Source: Hymenobacter aerilatus (lineage in GTDB: Bacteria > Bacteroidota > Bacteroidia > Cytophagales > Hymenobacteraceae). Taken from it: 64,000 nucleotides of DNA. The position numbers and the translations under genes are program-made. The notes under the pieces are model-generated. The model did no database searches. It saw only the letters and a program-made list of their open reading frames with translations, and was not told the DNA's origin. The DNA is taken from contig NZ_CP095053.1 in the NCBI RefSeq assembly GCF_022921095.1, positions 2,026,501 through 2,090,500 of the forward strand, written 5' to 3'. Below, in pieces: positions 51,699 through 59,309 of the stretch. Positions within the stretch are counted from its first letter, which is position 1, and each line of letters opens with the position of its first letter.

Positions 51699-52467
51699 CT
51701 TGCTCTCCTTTCTCTGTTGGGGCGGTGGGCGGTACAGGGAGAGGCTGCCAGTGCGAAAACTTATCAATCGGATTGAACCCAGCATTCACAATGCAGCGGT
51801 TGGGCCTATCCCACTGGTCTACTGCTTGAAAAGTCCCGGCGTCAATCTTGCCGCTGTCCTTCCACACGAACAACACACGGGCATCGTGCTCAGGCAACCC
51901 ATCTTCTACCCGTACCCACTTCTCTTCTCTACCTTCTAGTGTAGGAGATGCAGAACGAAGGGCGTGAGCGTGGCCGGCATAGAAGGCAAAACGTAGATGT
52001 ATAGCACTTGCTCTGTAATCTGTCGTTTCAGCAATCTTGTCAGCATAGGCTTGCGCGACTTCATACAAAGGGTCTTTGTCAGAGTATTCAGCCTCTCCTA
52101 CTACTGGTACTGTGGTAGCACGAAGACGGCGTATTTCTTCTATAAGAGCTAGGGTAGTGGTAGGGTTGGCGGCGGCTATGTAGGCCGAATTGTCGCGTAC
52201 CGGTACGCGATGCCACTCCTTGTGATGTTCGCGACCCTTGCCAGCCACAGCATCTTCGTGAATACCTGATAAGATGCCCTTTTCCTGCGCGTCCGGCATA
52301 AAGAGGCTTGCGCCGTTGAAGCCCCAGCGAATAGGGCGGAGCACCGTATTCATGTAAGCGCCTACTAATTCCAGCGACTTGTTAAGCGGCCGTATATCCC
52401 AATACCACGGCCCCGGCGTTGCAGCCTTTGCTAGTTCTTCTAATTGACTTAACTGTTGCTCGTTCAT
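51688..52467 (-). CDS. Ea22-like protein with C-terminal DUF551, 259 aa
   Basis: AKAATPGPWYWDIRP and DNSAYIAAANPTTTLALIEE IRRLRA match Ea22; the end (WVRVEDGLPEHDARVLFVWK and FSHWQPLPVPPT) is DUF551. This fusion is common in phage early regions. It is a second Ea22-like gene besides 40576-41022. It begins just after a terminator. Confidence 0.8.
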   Translation of the reverse strand: MNEQQLSQLEELAKAATPGPWYWDIRPLNKSLELVGAYMNTVLRPIRWGFNGASLFMPDAQEKGILSGIHEDAVAGKGREHHKEWHRVPVRDNSAYIAAANPTTTLALIEEIRRLRATTVPVVGEAEYSDKDPLYEVAQAYADKIAETTDYRASAIHLRFAFYAGHAHALRSASPTLEGREEKWVRVEDGLPEHDARVLFVWKDSGKIDAGTFQAVDQWDRPNRCIVNAGFNPIDKFSHWQPLPVPPTAPTEKGEQDAS

Positions 52468-52490
52468 ATCTTTGCTGTTGTGATTGTTTG

Positions 52491-52531
52491 AAAAAGTCAG
52501 CCGGGCAGGGGTCGTGTCCTTGCCCGGCTGA
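52491..52531 (-). terminator. Strong early-region terminator
   Basis: TCAGCCGGGCA and TGCCCGGCTGA form a perfect 11-bp stem; minus strand continues ACTTTTTC. It follows the gene at 52538-52732, so the early region may be under antitermination or have an extra promoter below it. Confidence 0.75.
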
Positions 52532-52537
52532 TGTGGG

Positions 52538-52732
52538 TTAAAGGCTAGTAGGGCAACCGCCCGCTACGTGGCGTTTATAGTCCTCTGTGTTGTCGTAGAG
52601 CCTACCCCGTCCGTCTTTAGAGGACAGTTCAAGTACTCCTTGCTGCACGGCCTTTCGGTAGGCGTACATGGGGTTAGAGGTGACGGCTACTACCTCTTTG
52701 GTCTTGTCGTTGTAATAGGTCTTGGTGTCCAT
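52538..52732 (-). CDS. Hypothetical 64-aa protein
   Basis: Starts MDTKTYYNDKTKEVVAVTSN (ATG 52732). Contains AYRKAVQQGVLELSSKDGRG. Small alpha/beta protein, unknown. Confidence 0.55.
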   Translation of the reverse strand: MDTKTYYNDKTKEVVAVTSNPMYAYRKAVQQGVLELSSKDGRGRLYDNTEDYKRHVAGGCPTSL

Positions 52733-52745
52733 TGGGGTGGGGAGG

Positions 52746-53111
52746 TTAGGAGGTGACAGCTTCAAGTTCTTTCACTAAGCCCCGTAGGTATTTGAGTAGG
52801 GTTTCCACCGACGGGCAGGACTTATATTCTGCCTGCCACGCCTGCCGGGTATCGGCTTCTACTATCCCTTGGTGCTGCAAGTCGACTACCAGCGTACACA
52901 GGTAGGTTTGTAGGTGCTCCGCGGCTTCTTCCTGGCTGCAAGGATGCTCGGTCCAACCTTCGCGTGTGGCTTGCAGGTAGTGGGCGACCCAGCCTAGGTC
53001 GCGAGCTTTGCGCGGGGCAAGGCCGACAGGGTGCAAAGCGAGGCGTTCGGCGTCGGTGAAGACGTTGCTATAGAGCGCCGTGCGCAGGCGGTGGTAGGCG
53101 TTCTGGTTCAT
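52746..53111 (-). CDS. Hypothetical 121-aa protein
   Basis: MNQNAYHRLRTALYSNVFTD; helical throughout (DLGWVAHYLQATREGWTEHP). Unknown early protein. Confidence 0.6.
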   Translation of the reverse strand: MNQNAYHRLRTALYSNVFTDAERLALHPVGLAPRKARDLGWVAHYLQATREGWTEHPCSQEEAAEHLQTYLCTLVVDLQHQGIVEADTRQAWQAEYKSCPSVETLLKYLRGLVKELEAVTS

Positions 53112-53115
53112 CTCC

Positions 53116-53265
53116 CTACCACGTGCAGGCCACGAACAAGACTACTAGCCCAATCACCCCGCCAATCAGTAGCCCGCCGCCAATCTTCCCAAAAGGGTCT
53201 TTTTTGTCTTCTGCACACCGTCGGAGCATTTCTTGTCCGATGAAGTCTTGGTTATAGCGTTCCAT
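53116..53265 (-). CDS. Small membrane protein, 49 aa
   Basis: MERYNQDFIGQEMLRRCAED then GKIGGGLLIGGVIGLVVLFV, one TM with Gly motifs. ATG 53265 overlaps the preceding gene by 14 bases. Confidence 0.5.
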   Translation of the reverse strand: MERYNQDFIGQEMLRRCAEDKKDPFGKIGGGLLIGGVIGLVVLFVACTW

Positions 53266-53683
53266 AGGACTTAGGAGCGTACAAAAGTGCTTTGGAAGCC
53301 GCTACTGTGGTTAGGTCTATGCTGTGGATTTCTGCTAGCACATCAACTACCCGCATTAGGCCATCGTATTCGCTGCCCGGCCCATCGTTGTAATCGCCCC
53401 ACCCCTCAAAAGCTTGTTCAATAAGAATCACTTGCGCCCGTGAATACCCTATAGCATTCCGTTGCCGCTCTCCTTCCTTATCATTTCTACGCCAAGCAAA
53501 AGGGATATCTTGTCCTTCGCTGTCAAACCACGCAAGCCTATGCGGCGCCAGGGTGAACCCCATTGCATCAACTACTAGGTTGCCGACTGCACAAGCATAA
53601 CAGTTGCCCTTTTCTAAAACGCCTTCGAAATAGGCTTTTACCAGTACTGCGACGCTGTTATTAAACTTATCTTGCTGATTCAT
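53252..53683 (-). CDS. Hypothetical 143-aa protein
   Basis: MNQQDKFNNSVAVLVKAYFE, GNCYACAVGNLVVDAMGFTL and EGWGDYNDGPGSEYDGLMRV; a compact Cys-containing protein, conserved-looking, no named domain. Confidence 0.65.
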   Translation of the reverse strand: MNQQDKFNNSVAVLVKAYFEGVLEKGNCYACAVGNLVVDAMGFTLAPHRLAWFDSEGQDIPFAWRRNDKEGERQRNAIGYSRAQVILIEQAFEGWGDYNDGPGSEYDGLMRVVDVLAEIHSIDLTTVAASKALLYAPKSYGTL

Positions 53684-53715
53684 ATCCTTATTCTTTTACT
53701 TAGTGAGTGATTGTA

Positions 53716-53835
53716 TTAAGCCAAGTCCAGTAGCCAGCGGTAGGCTTGTCGTCCGTAGACCAATGTTTCGCAGCCGTACACGGAGCGTTGGCAGAGTTGG
53801 CCGTCGGTGTTGATAAGTAGAATCGTGTATCCCAT
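53716..53835 (-). CDS. Possible 39-aa protein
   Basis: MGYTILLINTDGQLCQRSVY, ends RWLLDLA; starts 3 bases after the upstream gene's stop. Likely a true small gene because spacing follows the operon pattern. Confidence 0.45.
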   Translation of the reverse strand: MGYTILLINTDGQLCQRSVYGCETLVYGRQAYRWLLDLA

Positions 53836-53839
53836 GTCC

Positions 53840-54133
53840 TTAAGCGACTTGTAGTTGAATCACTTTGCATTCGGGCTCTGGTTCTGCTTCTCCGAAGAGC
53901 AAGTCCCAGATTTCTTCTGCCAGGGTCGGGTATTGTGGTTCCAGCCGACGGTAGAGTTTAGGCAGGGCTGGTTCTGGGATAAGGTCAGCCTGCGAAGTAG
54001 TCAGTACTGCTTTGGCAAGAGGAACTTCAGCGGGGTTGACAACTCCTTGTGGCTTGGCTGGGATGCCGTGCATCTCAAAGAAGGAGGTAGCAGGAATGCC
54101 CGGGTGTTGGGAGGGAGTTAGGAAATTGTTCAT
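53840..54133 (-). CDS. Hypothetical 97-aa protein
   Basis: MNNFLTPSQHPGIPATSFFE; Pro-rich front, acidic helical end (YPTLAEEIWDLLFGEAEPEP). Unknown. Confidence 0.55.
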   Translation of the reverse strand: MNNFLTPSQHPGIPATSFFEMHGIPAKPQGVVNPAEVPLAKAVLTTSQADLIPEPALPKLYRRLEPQYPTLAEEIWDLLFGEAEPEPECKVIQLQVA

Positions 54134-54164
54134 CTTTGCAATTGAATTAGAGTGTTGTTTGAAT

Positions 54165-54191
54165 ACCCGCTGGACTCGTACCCCAGCGGGT
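54165..54191. terminator. Hairpin, possible terminator
   Basis: ACCCGCTGG and CCAGCGGGT pair in a perfect 9-bp stem with a 9-nt loop. T-rich only on the plus strand (GTTTTGGTTT), while genes on both sides run minus. It may act as a processing or weak attenuation site. Confidence 0.5.
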
Positions 54192-54204
54192 GTTTTGGTT
54201 TAGG

Positions 54205-54393
54205 CTATGCTTCTTCCCAGCCGACAGAGAGGCCCGTATTCCAAGCCCACTGTTCAACCTCCTTGTATTTATCGTCTTCCTTCATGGCTGCCCACTCTTC
54301 GTCGGTAATGCCCCAGTCGGCTTCGAGGTCAATCACTTTTTCACGGCCGGACTTGATGCTGGCGCCGGAGTCGCACCATACTTTGATTTTCAT
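54205..54393 (-). CDS. DUF7167-like small protein, 62 aa
   Basis: MKIKVWCDSGASIKSGREKV then ITDEEWAAMKEDDKYKEVEQ. The KVWCDSGA start and EEW motif match a small phage family of unknown role. Confidence 0.65.
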   Translation of the reverse strand: MKIKVWCDSGASIKSGREKVIDLEADWGITDEEWAAMKEDDKYKEVEQWAWNTGLSVGWEEA

Positions 54394-54406
54394 CGTTGTA
54401 GTTGAT

Positions 54407-54514
54407 TTACAGTGAACTAATCCACAGCCAGTAGCTCTGTACTGCGGTACTTCCTACTCCTACCACAAAGGCAAAAGCAAGAGAGATTGCAAGGCGATGC
54501 GTAGGAGTGTTCAT
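54407..54514 (-). CDS. Possible 35-aa membrane peptide
   Basis: MNTPTHRLAISLAFAFVVGV, ends YWLWISSL. One TM. Operon spacing supports it, but the length is small. Confidence 0.4.
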   Translation of the reverse strand: MNTPTHRLAISLAFAFVVGVGSTAVQSYWLWISSL

Positions 54515-54545
54515 AGAAGTAGAAAGGGTTAGAAGAGTGAAGGGA

Positions 54546-55028
54546 TTACGCCGCTTTCATAGCAGCTCGGTTGTTCAGGTAGGACAGTTCTTGGCGCTGC
54601 TTCTCGCAGGCTTCCAAGTGAGCCGCCATCTCGTCGGCTTGCTGGGCTTGCCGTTCTAGGGCCACCCGCCGCACGTTGCGCGCCCACCGCCCGAGCCGAA
54701 CTAGGTCCGTGCAAGCAAGGATGTTGTCTACTCCCGTCGCGTACTCCGCGTGGTTGAACACTGGGCTCGCCATCCAGCGCAGTACTGCTGCTTGGGCGTT
54801 GTGGAGTTGTAGGGCGGTGGTATGTGGGGCAGCCGGTTTAGAAGCAGGTGCAGGCTTTCTACTTGCTGGTGTTTTTGCGCAATCAGCGCAACGCACTACC
54901 CAATGGGTGCCAGGTGCTGCAAGTGCTCCATGCCGACCGTAATTGCGAATAAGTTGCCCCTTGCCTACTTCTACTTTTACGCTGCACTGATAGTAGATAC
55001 CGGGGAGGCTGTTTGGTGCTTTTGCCAT
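54546..55028 (-). CDS. Hypothetical 160-aa early protein
   Basis: Starts MAKAPNSLPGIYYQCSVKVE (ATG 55028, after the stop at 55030). A beta-rich N-half with Cys pair (VRCADCAKT), Pro/Ala linker, then helices. Possible zinc or DNA contact; unknown. Confidence 0.6.
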   Translation of the reverse strand: MAKAPNSLPGIYYQCSVKVEVGKGQLIRNYGRHGALAAPGTHWVVRCADCAKTPASRKPAPASKPAAPHTTALQLHNAQAAVLRWMASPVFNHAEYATGVDNILACTDLVRLGRWARNVRRVALERQAQQADEMAAHLEACEKQRQELSYLNNRAAMKAA

Positions 55029-55029
55029 C

Positions 55030-55320
55030 TTACAGAGCAATTAGAACGCTGGATACTGCACCGCCCTTCTCTACAATGATGCTATCGAGGTTGAAAGCGC
55101 GGCGGCTCAACTCTTGCATCTTTACCCGCCGTGCCGCTGGCTTGCGCAACTCGTCTTGCAGCATCGAGCGAACAAGGCCGAGGTAATCAAGACGCTCATA
55201 GCTCATGCCTGCACGGTGCGCTGAAATATGAGCAGATAGCTTCTTAAGCGTGCCCGGCGTGGTTGGCAATGACTCAAGCCCGATGGTGTCGTGGTTGGCG
55301 GTGGCAGCGGTAGTAGACAT
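55030..55320 (-). CDS. Repressor-controlled early protein, 96 aa
   Basis: Starts MSTTAATANHDTIGLESLPT (ATG 55320). Helical (KKLSAHISAHRAGMSYERLD). The region upstream has a good promoter (TTG-N19-TATATTTG) with several TGTAA/TTACA operator half-sites. It heads its own repressor-regulated early unit. Function unknown. Confidence 0.65.
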   Translation of the reverse strand: MSTTAATANHDTIGLESLPTTPGTLKKLSAHISAHRAGMSYERLDYLGLVRSMLQDELRKPAARRVKMQELSRRAFNLDSIIVEKGGAVSSVLIAL

Positions 55321-55333
55321 GGTAGTGGGGTGT

Positions 55334-55416
55334 TTTACAGATGACTTGAACAAATATACGTATCTTCTGTAAAGTAGCAAGCGAATATTACAGATTTCTG
55401 TAAAATATATTTACAG
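55334..55416 (-). promoter_or_regulatory. Early promoter with operator cluster
   Basis: Minus strand: -33 TTG, 19 bases, -7 TATATTTG (55358-55351). Operator arms: TCTGTAA (55366-55372), TTACAGA-TT-TCTGTAA (55388-55403) and CTGTAAA-ATATA-TTTACAG (55398-55416), plus TTTTACAG at 55334. Half-sites match those beside the repressor gene. Confidence 0.75.
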
Positions 55417-56136
55417 TGAATCCGCAGGCTTGTAGCGTTTGGTTAATTCAATGGCTCCCTTGCCTGTTACCATTGTCTGCGCTTGCAGGTTGTTCAGGTC
55501 GCTACGGTGGCCTAAAACCCGCTGTTTAACCTTGAATAACCCTTTTGTTACCTCCTTTTGGTAGGGCAGGTTGTTCTTCATTAAGTACCCATCCCGACGC
55601 AACCAGCGGAATAACGTATTGCGGCCGACCTTCGGGATATTTAAGGTCTTCGCTAATTCTCCGATTGTCAGTAAATCTTCTGAGTCTGACACGAGCTTGG
55701 TAAAGGCTACGGCTGGCGCTGCCAACGCAAGCTCGTGTTCTAGCTTCTCCTTTGCTTCCAATTCACTGAGCAGGGCGGCTACAGCTTCCTTGTAGGTAGT
55801 GGGCAGCAACGGGCGTGGGGATTGGGCCAACGAACGCAACTTTTGCTCGCACTCAATAAAGTAGCGGCGGGCCTCCTGCCCTTTCGGGGTTTTCTCAACC
55901 ATCGAAAGTTCCTTAGCCATGCTAAGTGTAATCACAAAGTCCTGAGCCTGACGCCCTCCGGTACTTTCTTCCAAAAATGGAATAAAGTCTACCTTTTCTT
56001 GAAAGCCGTATTCTTCGACGCGGCGGTTGAACCAGGTGGTGAAGTTGCTGCTTACTTCTAAGTAGGCGTAGAGCAGGCGGGCCGAAACAACATCACGGCC
56101 ACCTTCGCTTTTCTGAATTGGGTTTAGGTCTTCCAT
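55411..56136 (-). CDS. AntA/AntB-type phage antirepressor, 241 aa
   Basis: The N-terminus VVSARLLYAYLEVSSNFTTW, EYGFQEKVDFIPF and TLSMAKELSMVEKTPKGQEA is the AntA/AntB domain. The C-terminal half (LLTIGELAKTLNIPKVGRNT, LFRWLRRDGYLMK) is a KilA-C/ANT-like DNA-binding domain. Antirepressors bind and disable the phage repressor. It lies in the early unit under the repressor. Confidence 0.9.
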   Translation of the reverse strand: MEDLNPIQKSEGGRDVVSARLLYAYLEVSSNFTTWFNRRVEEYGFQEKVDFIPFLEESTGGRQAQDFVITLSMAKELSMVEKTPKGQEARRYFIECEQKLRSLAQSPRPLLPTTYKEAVAALLSELEAKEKLEHELALAAPAVAFTKLVSDSEDLLTIGELAKTLNIPKVGRNTLFRWLRRDGYLMKNNLPYQKEVTKGLFKVKQRVLGHRSDLNNLQAQTMVTGKGAIELTKRYKPADSL

Positions 56137-56140
56137 TGGT

Positions 56141-56386
56141 TTATGCTGTTATAGAGGGAGAAAGAGTTTCTTCTAAGGGCATGAAGTAAAATTCTTCCCA
56201 CACCCAATCAGCGCGTTTTGTTCTTGGGTATTCTACCAAAGACACACAGAATCCTAGCCCTGGTAACCACTCTACCTCACGCACGTGATAGGTTTGGCCT
56301 ATAGTAAGCTTTGGGCACCCAACGGGATTATTATTTACTTTCTGAGCGAACTCAATAGCTTGACCAGTCTTAAATTTTGGTTGCAT
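56141..56386 (-). CDS. Hypothetical 81-aa protein
   Basis: MQPKFKTGQAIEFAQKVNNN, beta-rich SH3-like pattern (LTIGQTYHVREVEWLPGLGF). Unknown. Confidence 0.6.
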   Translation of the reverse strand: MQPKFKTGQAIEFAQKVNNNPVGCPKLTIGQTYHVREVEWLPGLGFCVSLVEYPRTKRADWVWEEFYFMPLEETLSPSITA

Positions 56387-56396
56387 GTCGCAGATG

Positions 56397-56615
56397 TTAA
56401 GCGTGAATCAAGCCTAATTCAACCAAGTACTTCACCCCTTGTGGCGTAATCATATTCCAGCCGTCGCCACGCGTAGCAAGGCCCGCTTCTACTAACCACG
56501 TCCGGTCGGCTTTACTGATTAGGTCGCCGTCCCATGTTACCTGCATAAGTTGCATAAGGCTGGCTTCGATAGGTTTCGCGGTAGCTGAATCGAATTGTGA
56601 GGTTGCGTATTTCAT
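56397..56615 (-). CDS. Small winged-helix-like protein, 72 aa
   Basis: MKYATSQFDSATAKPIEASL, WDGDLISKADRTWLVEAGLA and GWNMITPQGVKYLVELGLIH resemble a winged helix with a 'TPQG' wing. Possible DNA binding. Overlaps the HNH gene by 4 bases. Confidence 0.55.
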   Translation of the reverse strand: MKYATSQFDSATAKPIEASLMQLMQVTWDGDLISKADRTWLVEAGLATRGDGWNMITPQGVKYLVELGLIHA

Positions 56616-57079
56616 GAGGTGAATAATTGAGAATGTTTTTGTTTAAACTGTTGGAAGTACTCAGGAGCCAACTCTTCCATAATTTCCATCTTCAAATTCC
56701 AGACTTCTGTAAAGTGTAGACAGAATGATGCCTTGTCGTGCTCCCATTCGTGGTGGTGCTCACTACACAAGACCACGACGTTACGCGGGTTGGCGGCTAG
56801 TAGTGGAAACTTCTTTTGCGTCAACACATGGGAGGGTGTCAGATCGTAACGAGTGCCGCAGCACGCGCACGAGTCCTGTGTTTTCTTCACCTCCTTATAG
56901 GCTGCCTGCCTCGCTTTCAACACAATGGCACGGCTAGTAGAGATTTGCGCAATCGGCTTACGCTCTTTTACTTGCACGGGCCTTTCTGCCTTAATTCGCT
57001 CCCTGTTGTGCGACGCACATAGCCCTAAATCCCGATTCTCAACCTTGTTGGAACCGCACTGGACACAGCACTGCATCAC
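56612..57079 (-). CDS. HNH/Rap-type zinc protein, 155 aa
   Basis: CCVQCGSNKVENRDLGLC zinc knuckle, CACCGTRYDLTPSHVLTQKK and VVVLCSEHHHEWEHD give an HNH-like fold with the usual Cys pairs. Similar proteins act in phage recombination or as nicking endonucleases. It overlaps the next gene by 4 bases. Confidence 0.75.
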   Translation of the reverse strand: MMQCCVQCGSNKVENRDLGLCASHNRERIKAERPVQVKERKPIAQISTSRAIVLKARQAAYKEVKKTQDSCACCGTRYDLTPSHVLTQKKFPLLAANPRNVVVLCSEHHHEWEHDKASFCLHFTEVWNLKMEIMEELAPEYFQQFKQKHSQLFTS

Positions 57080-57366
57080 GCGGCCAACTCGGCTTCTAGG
57101 TTCACGGCCTCCTTCGCCAAATCTCGTAGCGCGTCCAATACGTTCCAGTCCACAATACGCCCCAGCCGCACATTATTAATATAAATCTTCAAGGCTTGCG
57201 GGGTGTAGGTGCCCTTCTCTCGCATTTGGGCTACAATAGCCCCTAATTTGCCGTTTTCCGCTAGTTTTTCCAGTGTTCTGGTCGTGTAGGCTTGCGGAAT
57301 ATCACTACTGAATTCCAGTAGTTCCTTTTTAAACGCCTCTTTCCCAGGCTTCTTTCTATTAGCCAT
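57076..57366 (-). CDS. First early gene, hypothetical 96-aa protein
   Basis: MANRKKPGKEAFKKELLEFS, then helical repeats ending AKEAVNLEAELAA. Divergent from the repressor across the operator region, the place of cro-like genes, but no HTH is evident. Unknown. Confidence 0.6.
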   Translation of the reverse strand: MANRKKPGKEAFKKELLEFSSDIPQAYTTRTLEKLAENGKLGAIVAQMREKGTYTPQALKIYINNVRLGRIVDWNVLDALRDLAKEAVNLEAELAA

Positions 57367-57388
57367 AGTGTATTTTTAATGGTGTAGC

Positions 57389-57489
57389 TTGTAACTTTAC
57401 AGGAGTTCCGTAGTTTTGTACTATAAACATCGCTGTTTGCCCGCCTTGGGCAAAAGTAAAGATACTCAAATCTTCTGTAATATTACAGA
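57389..57489. promoter_or_regulatory. Repressor operator/promoter region
   Basis: Plus strand: TTG (57389-57391), 19 bases, TAGTTTTG (57411-57418) is a full Bacteroidota promoter for the repressor, with operator TGTAA-CT-TTACA (57390-57401) over its spacer. The perfect palindrome TCTGTAATATTACAGA (57474-57489) lies 15 bases upstream of a minus-strand -7 TACTTTTG (57458-57451). Both promoters can be blocked by the same repressor. Confidence 0.75.
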
Positions 57490-57508
57490 CAATACGAAAT
57501 AAATTCAC

Positions 57509-58078
57509 ATGGAAACCACCATTGGCAAACGTCTGCAATTAGTCCGGCAGGCAAAGAAGCTAAGTGTCGAAGCGTTGGCCGACATCTTAGGCGTAAAGGC
57601 CAGCGCAGTGTATGGATTACAGAAGGATCACAATAAGCCTTCCTTTGATACCATCGCCGCTCTGACAGACGCCTTCCCAGATATAAGTATGCAGTGGTTA
57701 ATACACGGCAAAGGAGAAATGCTACGCGACGGCAAGAACCTGACACCTGTAGTAGACGCACCCACCCGGCCGGCCCCGATTGCCACCCAGCCCGGCCAAG
57801 TGGATTTCGTGCAGCGGTACATCACACGCTTAGAAAACGATCTGGACGCCGCCGCGGAACGCGAAGCCTATTACCAAGCCCGCATTCAAGAACTACTGGG
57901 AAAGCCATTGGGTAACCACAGTGCAGCACCGGAACTAGATAACCTGTACTTAGAGCGCACCCCGATTGGGTTCGGCGCCGTCGCTGCCAAAGCTCCCCAA
58001 CGCGGGGGTGTGGTGCGGTCGATGTACGGCGTTTCTAGCACCGTTGCGGTTACCCTCCCCTACGCCATGAGCCTATAA
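57509..58078 (+). CDS. XRE-family phage repressor, 189 aa
   Basis: HTH at about 5-55 (IGKRLQLVRQAKKLSVEALA, GVKASAVYGLQKDHNKPSFD), then ISMQWLIHGKGEMLRDG, the end of many CI-like HTH domains. A coiled coil (about 93-128) could dimerise it. There is no peptidase domain, so induction probably goes through the antirepressor. Divergent from the early unit. 56 bases separate its stop from lpxD. Confidence 0.85.
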   Translation: METTIGKRLQLVRQAKKLSVEALADILGVKASAVYGLQKDHNKPSFDTIAALTDAFPDISMQWLIHGKGEMLRDGKNLTPVVDAPTRPAPIATQPGQVDFVQRYITRLENDLDAAAEREAYYQARIQELLGKPLGNHSAAPELDNLYLERTPIGFGAVAAKAPQRGGVVRSMYGVSSTVAVTLPYAMSL

Positions 58079-58120
58079 GCTTGCGTAGGACGCTGCAAAC
58101 GCTATTTCAGAATAACATAG

Positions 58121-58128
58121 TAATTTTG
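58121..58128 (+). promoter_or_regulatory. -7 element of lpxD
   Basis: TAATTTTG (perfect TAnnTTTG), 6 bases before ATG 58135. The position of the -33 box would lie at about 58100, close to the phage junction; no TTG is present there. Confidence 0.5.
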
Positions 58129-58134
58129 TCCGCT

Positions 58135-59175
58135 ATGGAATTTACGGTAAGTCAGGTGGCAGAAGTGCTGCGCGGTACAACGGAAGGAGACGCCACGCAG
58201 AAGATTGATCGGCTGGCCAAGATAGAAGAAGCCCAGCCTGGTTCGCTCTCCTTTCTGGCCAATCTCAAGTACGAGCCGCACCTGTATACCACGGGCGCTT
58301 CGGCCGTGATTGTGAGTCGCGACTTGGTGCTGCGCCAGCCCGTCACGGCCGCCCTCATCCGCGTCGACGACCCCTATTCCAGCTTCACTACCCTGCTGGA
58401 GTTCTACCAGCAGGCCACCCGCACCGGCCGCCGGGGCGTGGAGGAGCCGGCCTTTTTGGGTGCGGGCTCGGAAGTAGGCGAAGGCCACTACCGCGGCGCG
58501 TTTTCCTACGTGGGCGAGAATTGCAAAATCGGGCGCGACGTGCTGATTTTCCCGCACGCCTACATAGGCGACCGGTGCCGCATTGGCGACGGTACCATCA
58601 TTTACGCTGGCGCCAAGCTCTACCCCGATACAGTCGTAGGTGCCCGTTGCGTCATCCACGCCGGGGCCGTGCTGGGTTCCGATGGCTTCGGCTTTGCTCC
58701 CCAGCCCGACGGTTCCTACCGCCCCATCCCACAGATCGGCAATGTGGTGCTGGAAGACAACGTGAGCATCGGGGCCAACACCACCATCGATTGCGCTACT
58801 ATGGGCTCCACAGTTATTCGGGAGGGTGCCAAAATCGACAATCTGGTGCAACTGGCCCACAATGTAGAAGTAGGTCGACACACGGTTATTGCTTCGCAAA
58901 CGGGTATCTCGGGCTCCACCAAAATTGGTGATTTCTGCGTGTTGGCGGGCCAAACAGGTATTGCCGGGCACCTCACGTTGGCCAATCGTACTACCGTCAC
59001 GGCACAGTCGGGGGTAGGCAAGTCCATTAAGGAAGAAGGCGTGTTCCTGCAGGGCGCGCCGGCCTTCAATTTGCGTGACAGTTTGCGTGCCCAAGCTGTT
59101 TTCCGACATCTACCGGACTTAGAGCGGCGCCTGAGTGTGCTGGAACGTGCCAATCCAAAGCCGGAAAAGTCATAG
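58135..59175 (+). CDS. lpxD: UDP-3-O-acylglucosamine N-acyltransferase
   Basis: 346 aa from MEFTVSQVAEVLRGTTEGDA. The LpxD N-terminal domain (GSLSFLANLKYEPHLYTT, ASAVIVSRDL) is followed by hexapeptide repeats (IGRDVLIFPHAYIGDRCRIG, GSDGFGFAP, IDNLVQLAHNVEVGRHTVIA with catalytic His). It adds the second acyl chain in lipid A synthesis. First host gene to the right of the phage, starting 57 bases after the repressor's stop. Confidence 0.97.
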   Translation: MEFTVSQVAEVLRGTTEGDATQKIDRLAKIEEAQPGSLSFLANLKYEPHLYTTGASAVIVSRDLVLRQPVTAALIRVDDPYSSFTTLLEFYQQATRTGRRGVEEPAFLGAGSEVGEGHYRGAFSYVGENCKIGRDVLIFPHAYIGDRCRIGDGTIIYAGAKLYPDTVVGARCVIHAGAVLGSDGFGFAPQPDGSYRPIPQIGNVVLEDNVSIGANTTIDCATMGSTVIREGAKIDNLVQLAHNVEVGRHTVIASQTGISGSTKIGDFCVLAGQTGIAGHLTLANRTTVTAQSGVGKSIKEEGVFLQGAPAFNLRDSLRAQAVFRHLPDLERRLSVLERANPKPEKS

Positions 59176-59309
59176 CTTTGTCGCTACAGAAGCTGTTGGC
59201 TATTAGCTGTTCGCTTTTAGCCTTGGTTTTTCACTCCATACGTCACCTTTCTGAATACAGTTTTACAGTATTCAGCTAACAGCTAAAAGCCAGTAGCTAC
59301 TAGCTTTAC
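59176..59309. repeat. Intergenic inverted repeats
   Basis: CTGAATAC and GTATTCAG (59251-59275) form a perfect 8-bp hairpin. Around it are AGCTGTT/AACAGCT and GCTTTTAGCC/GGCTAAAAGC-type words in opposite orientation. No terminator T-run. Confidence 0.5.

Noticed and set aside
58060-58140. attR core shared with the left end
   Set aside because: Compared by eye with 1-850; only matches of 7-8 bases such as GCTTGCG were found, which is chance level.
58102-59109. Long minus-strand ORF (335 aa) opposite lpxD
   Set aside because: It is the antisense shadow of lpxD, which has full family motifs; the minus frame has no recognisable protein.
59251-59275. Repressor operator near lpxC (contains TTTTACAG)
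   Set aside because: The palindrome is CTGAATAC/GTATTCAG, a different sequence; the TTACAG match is in the loop and probably chance.
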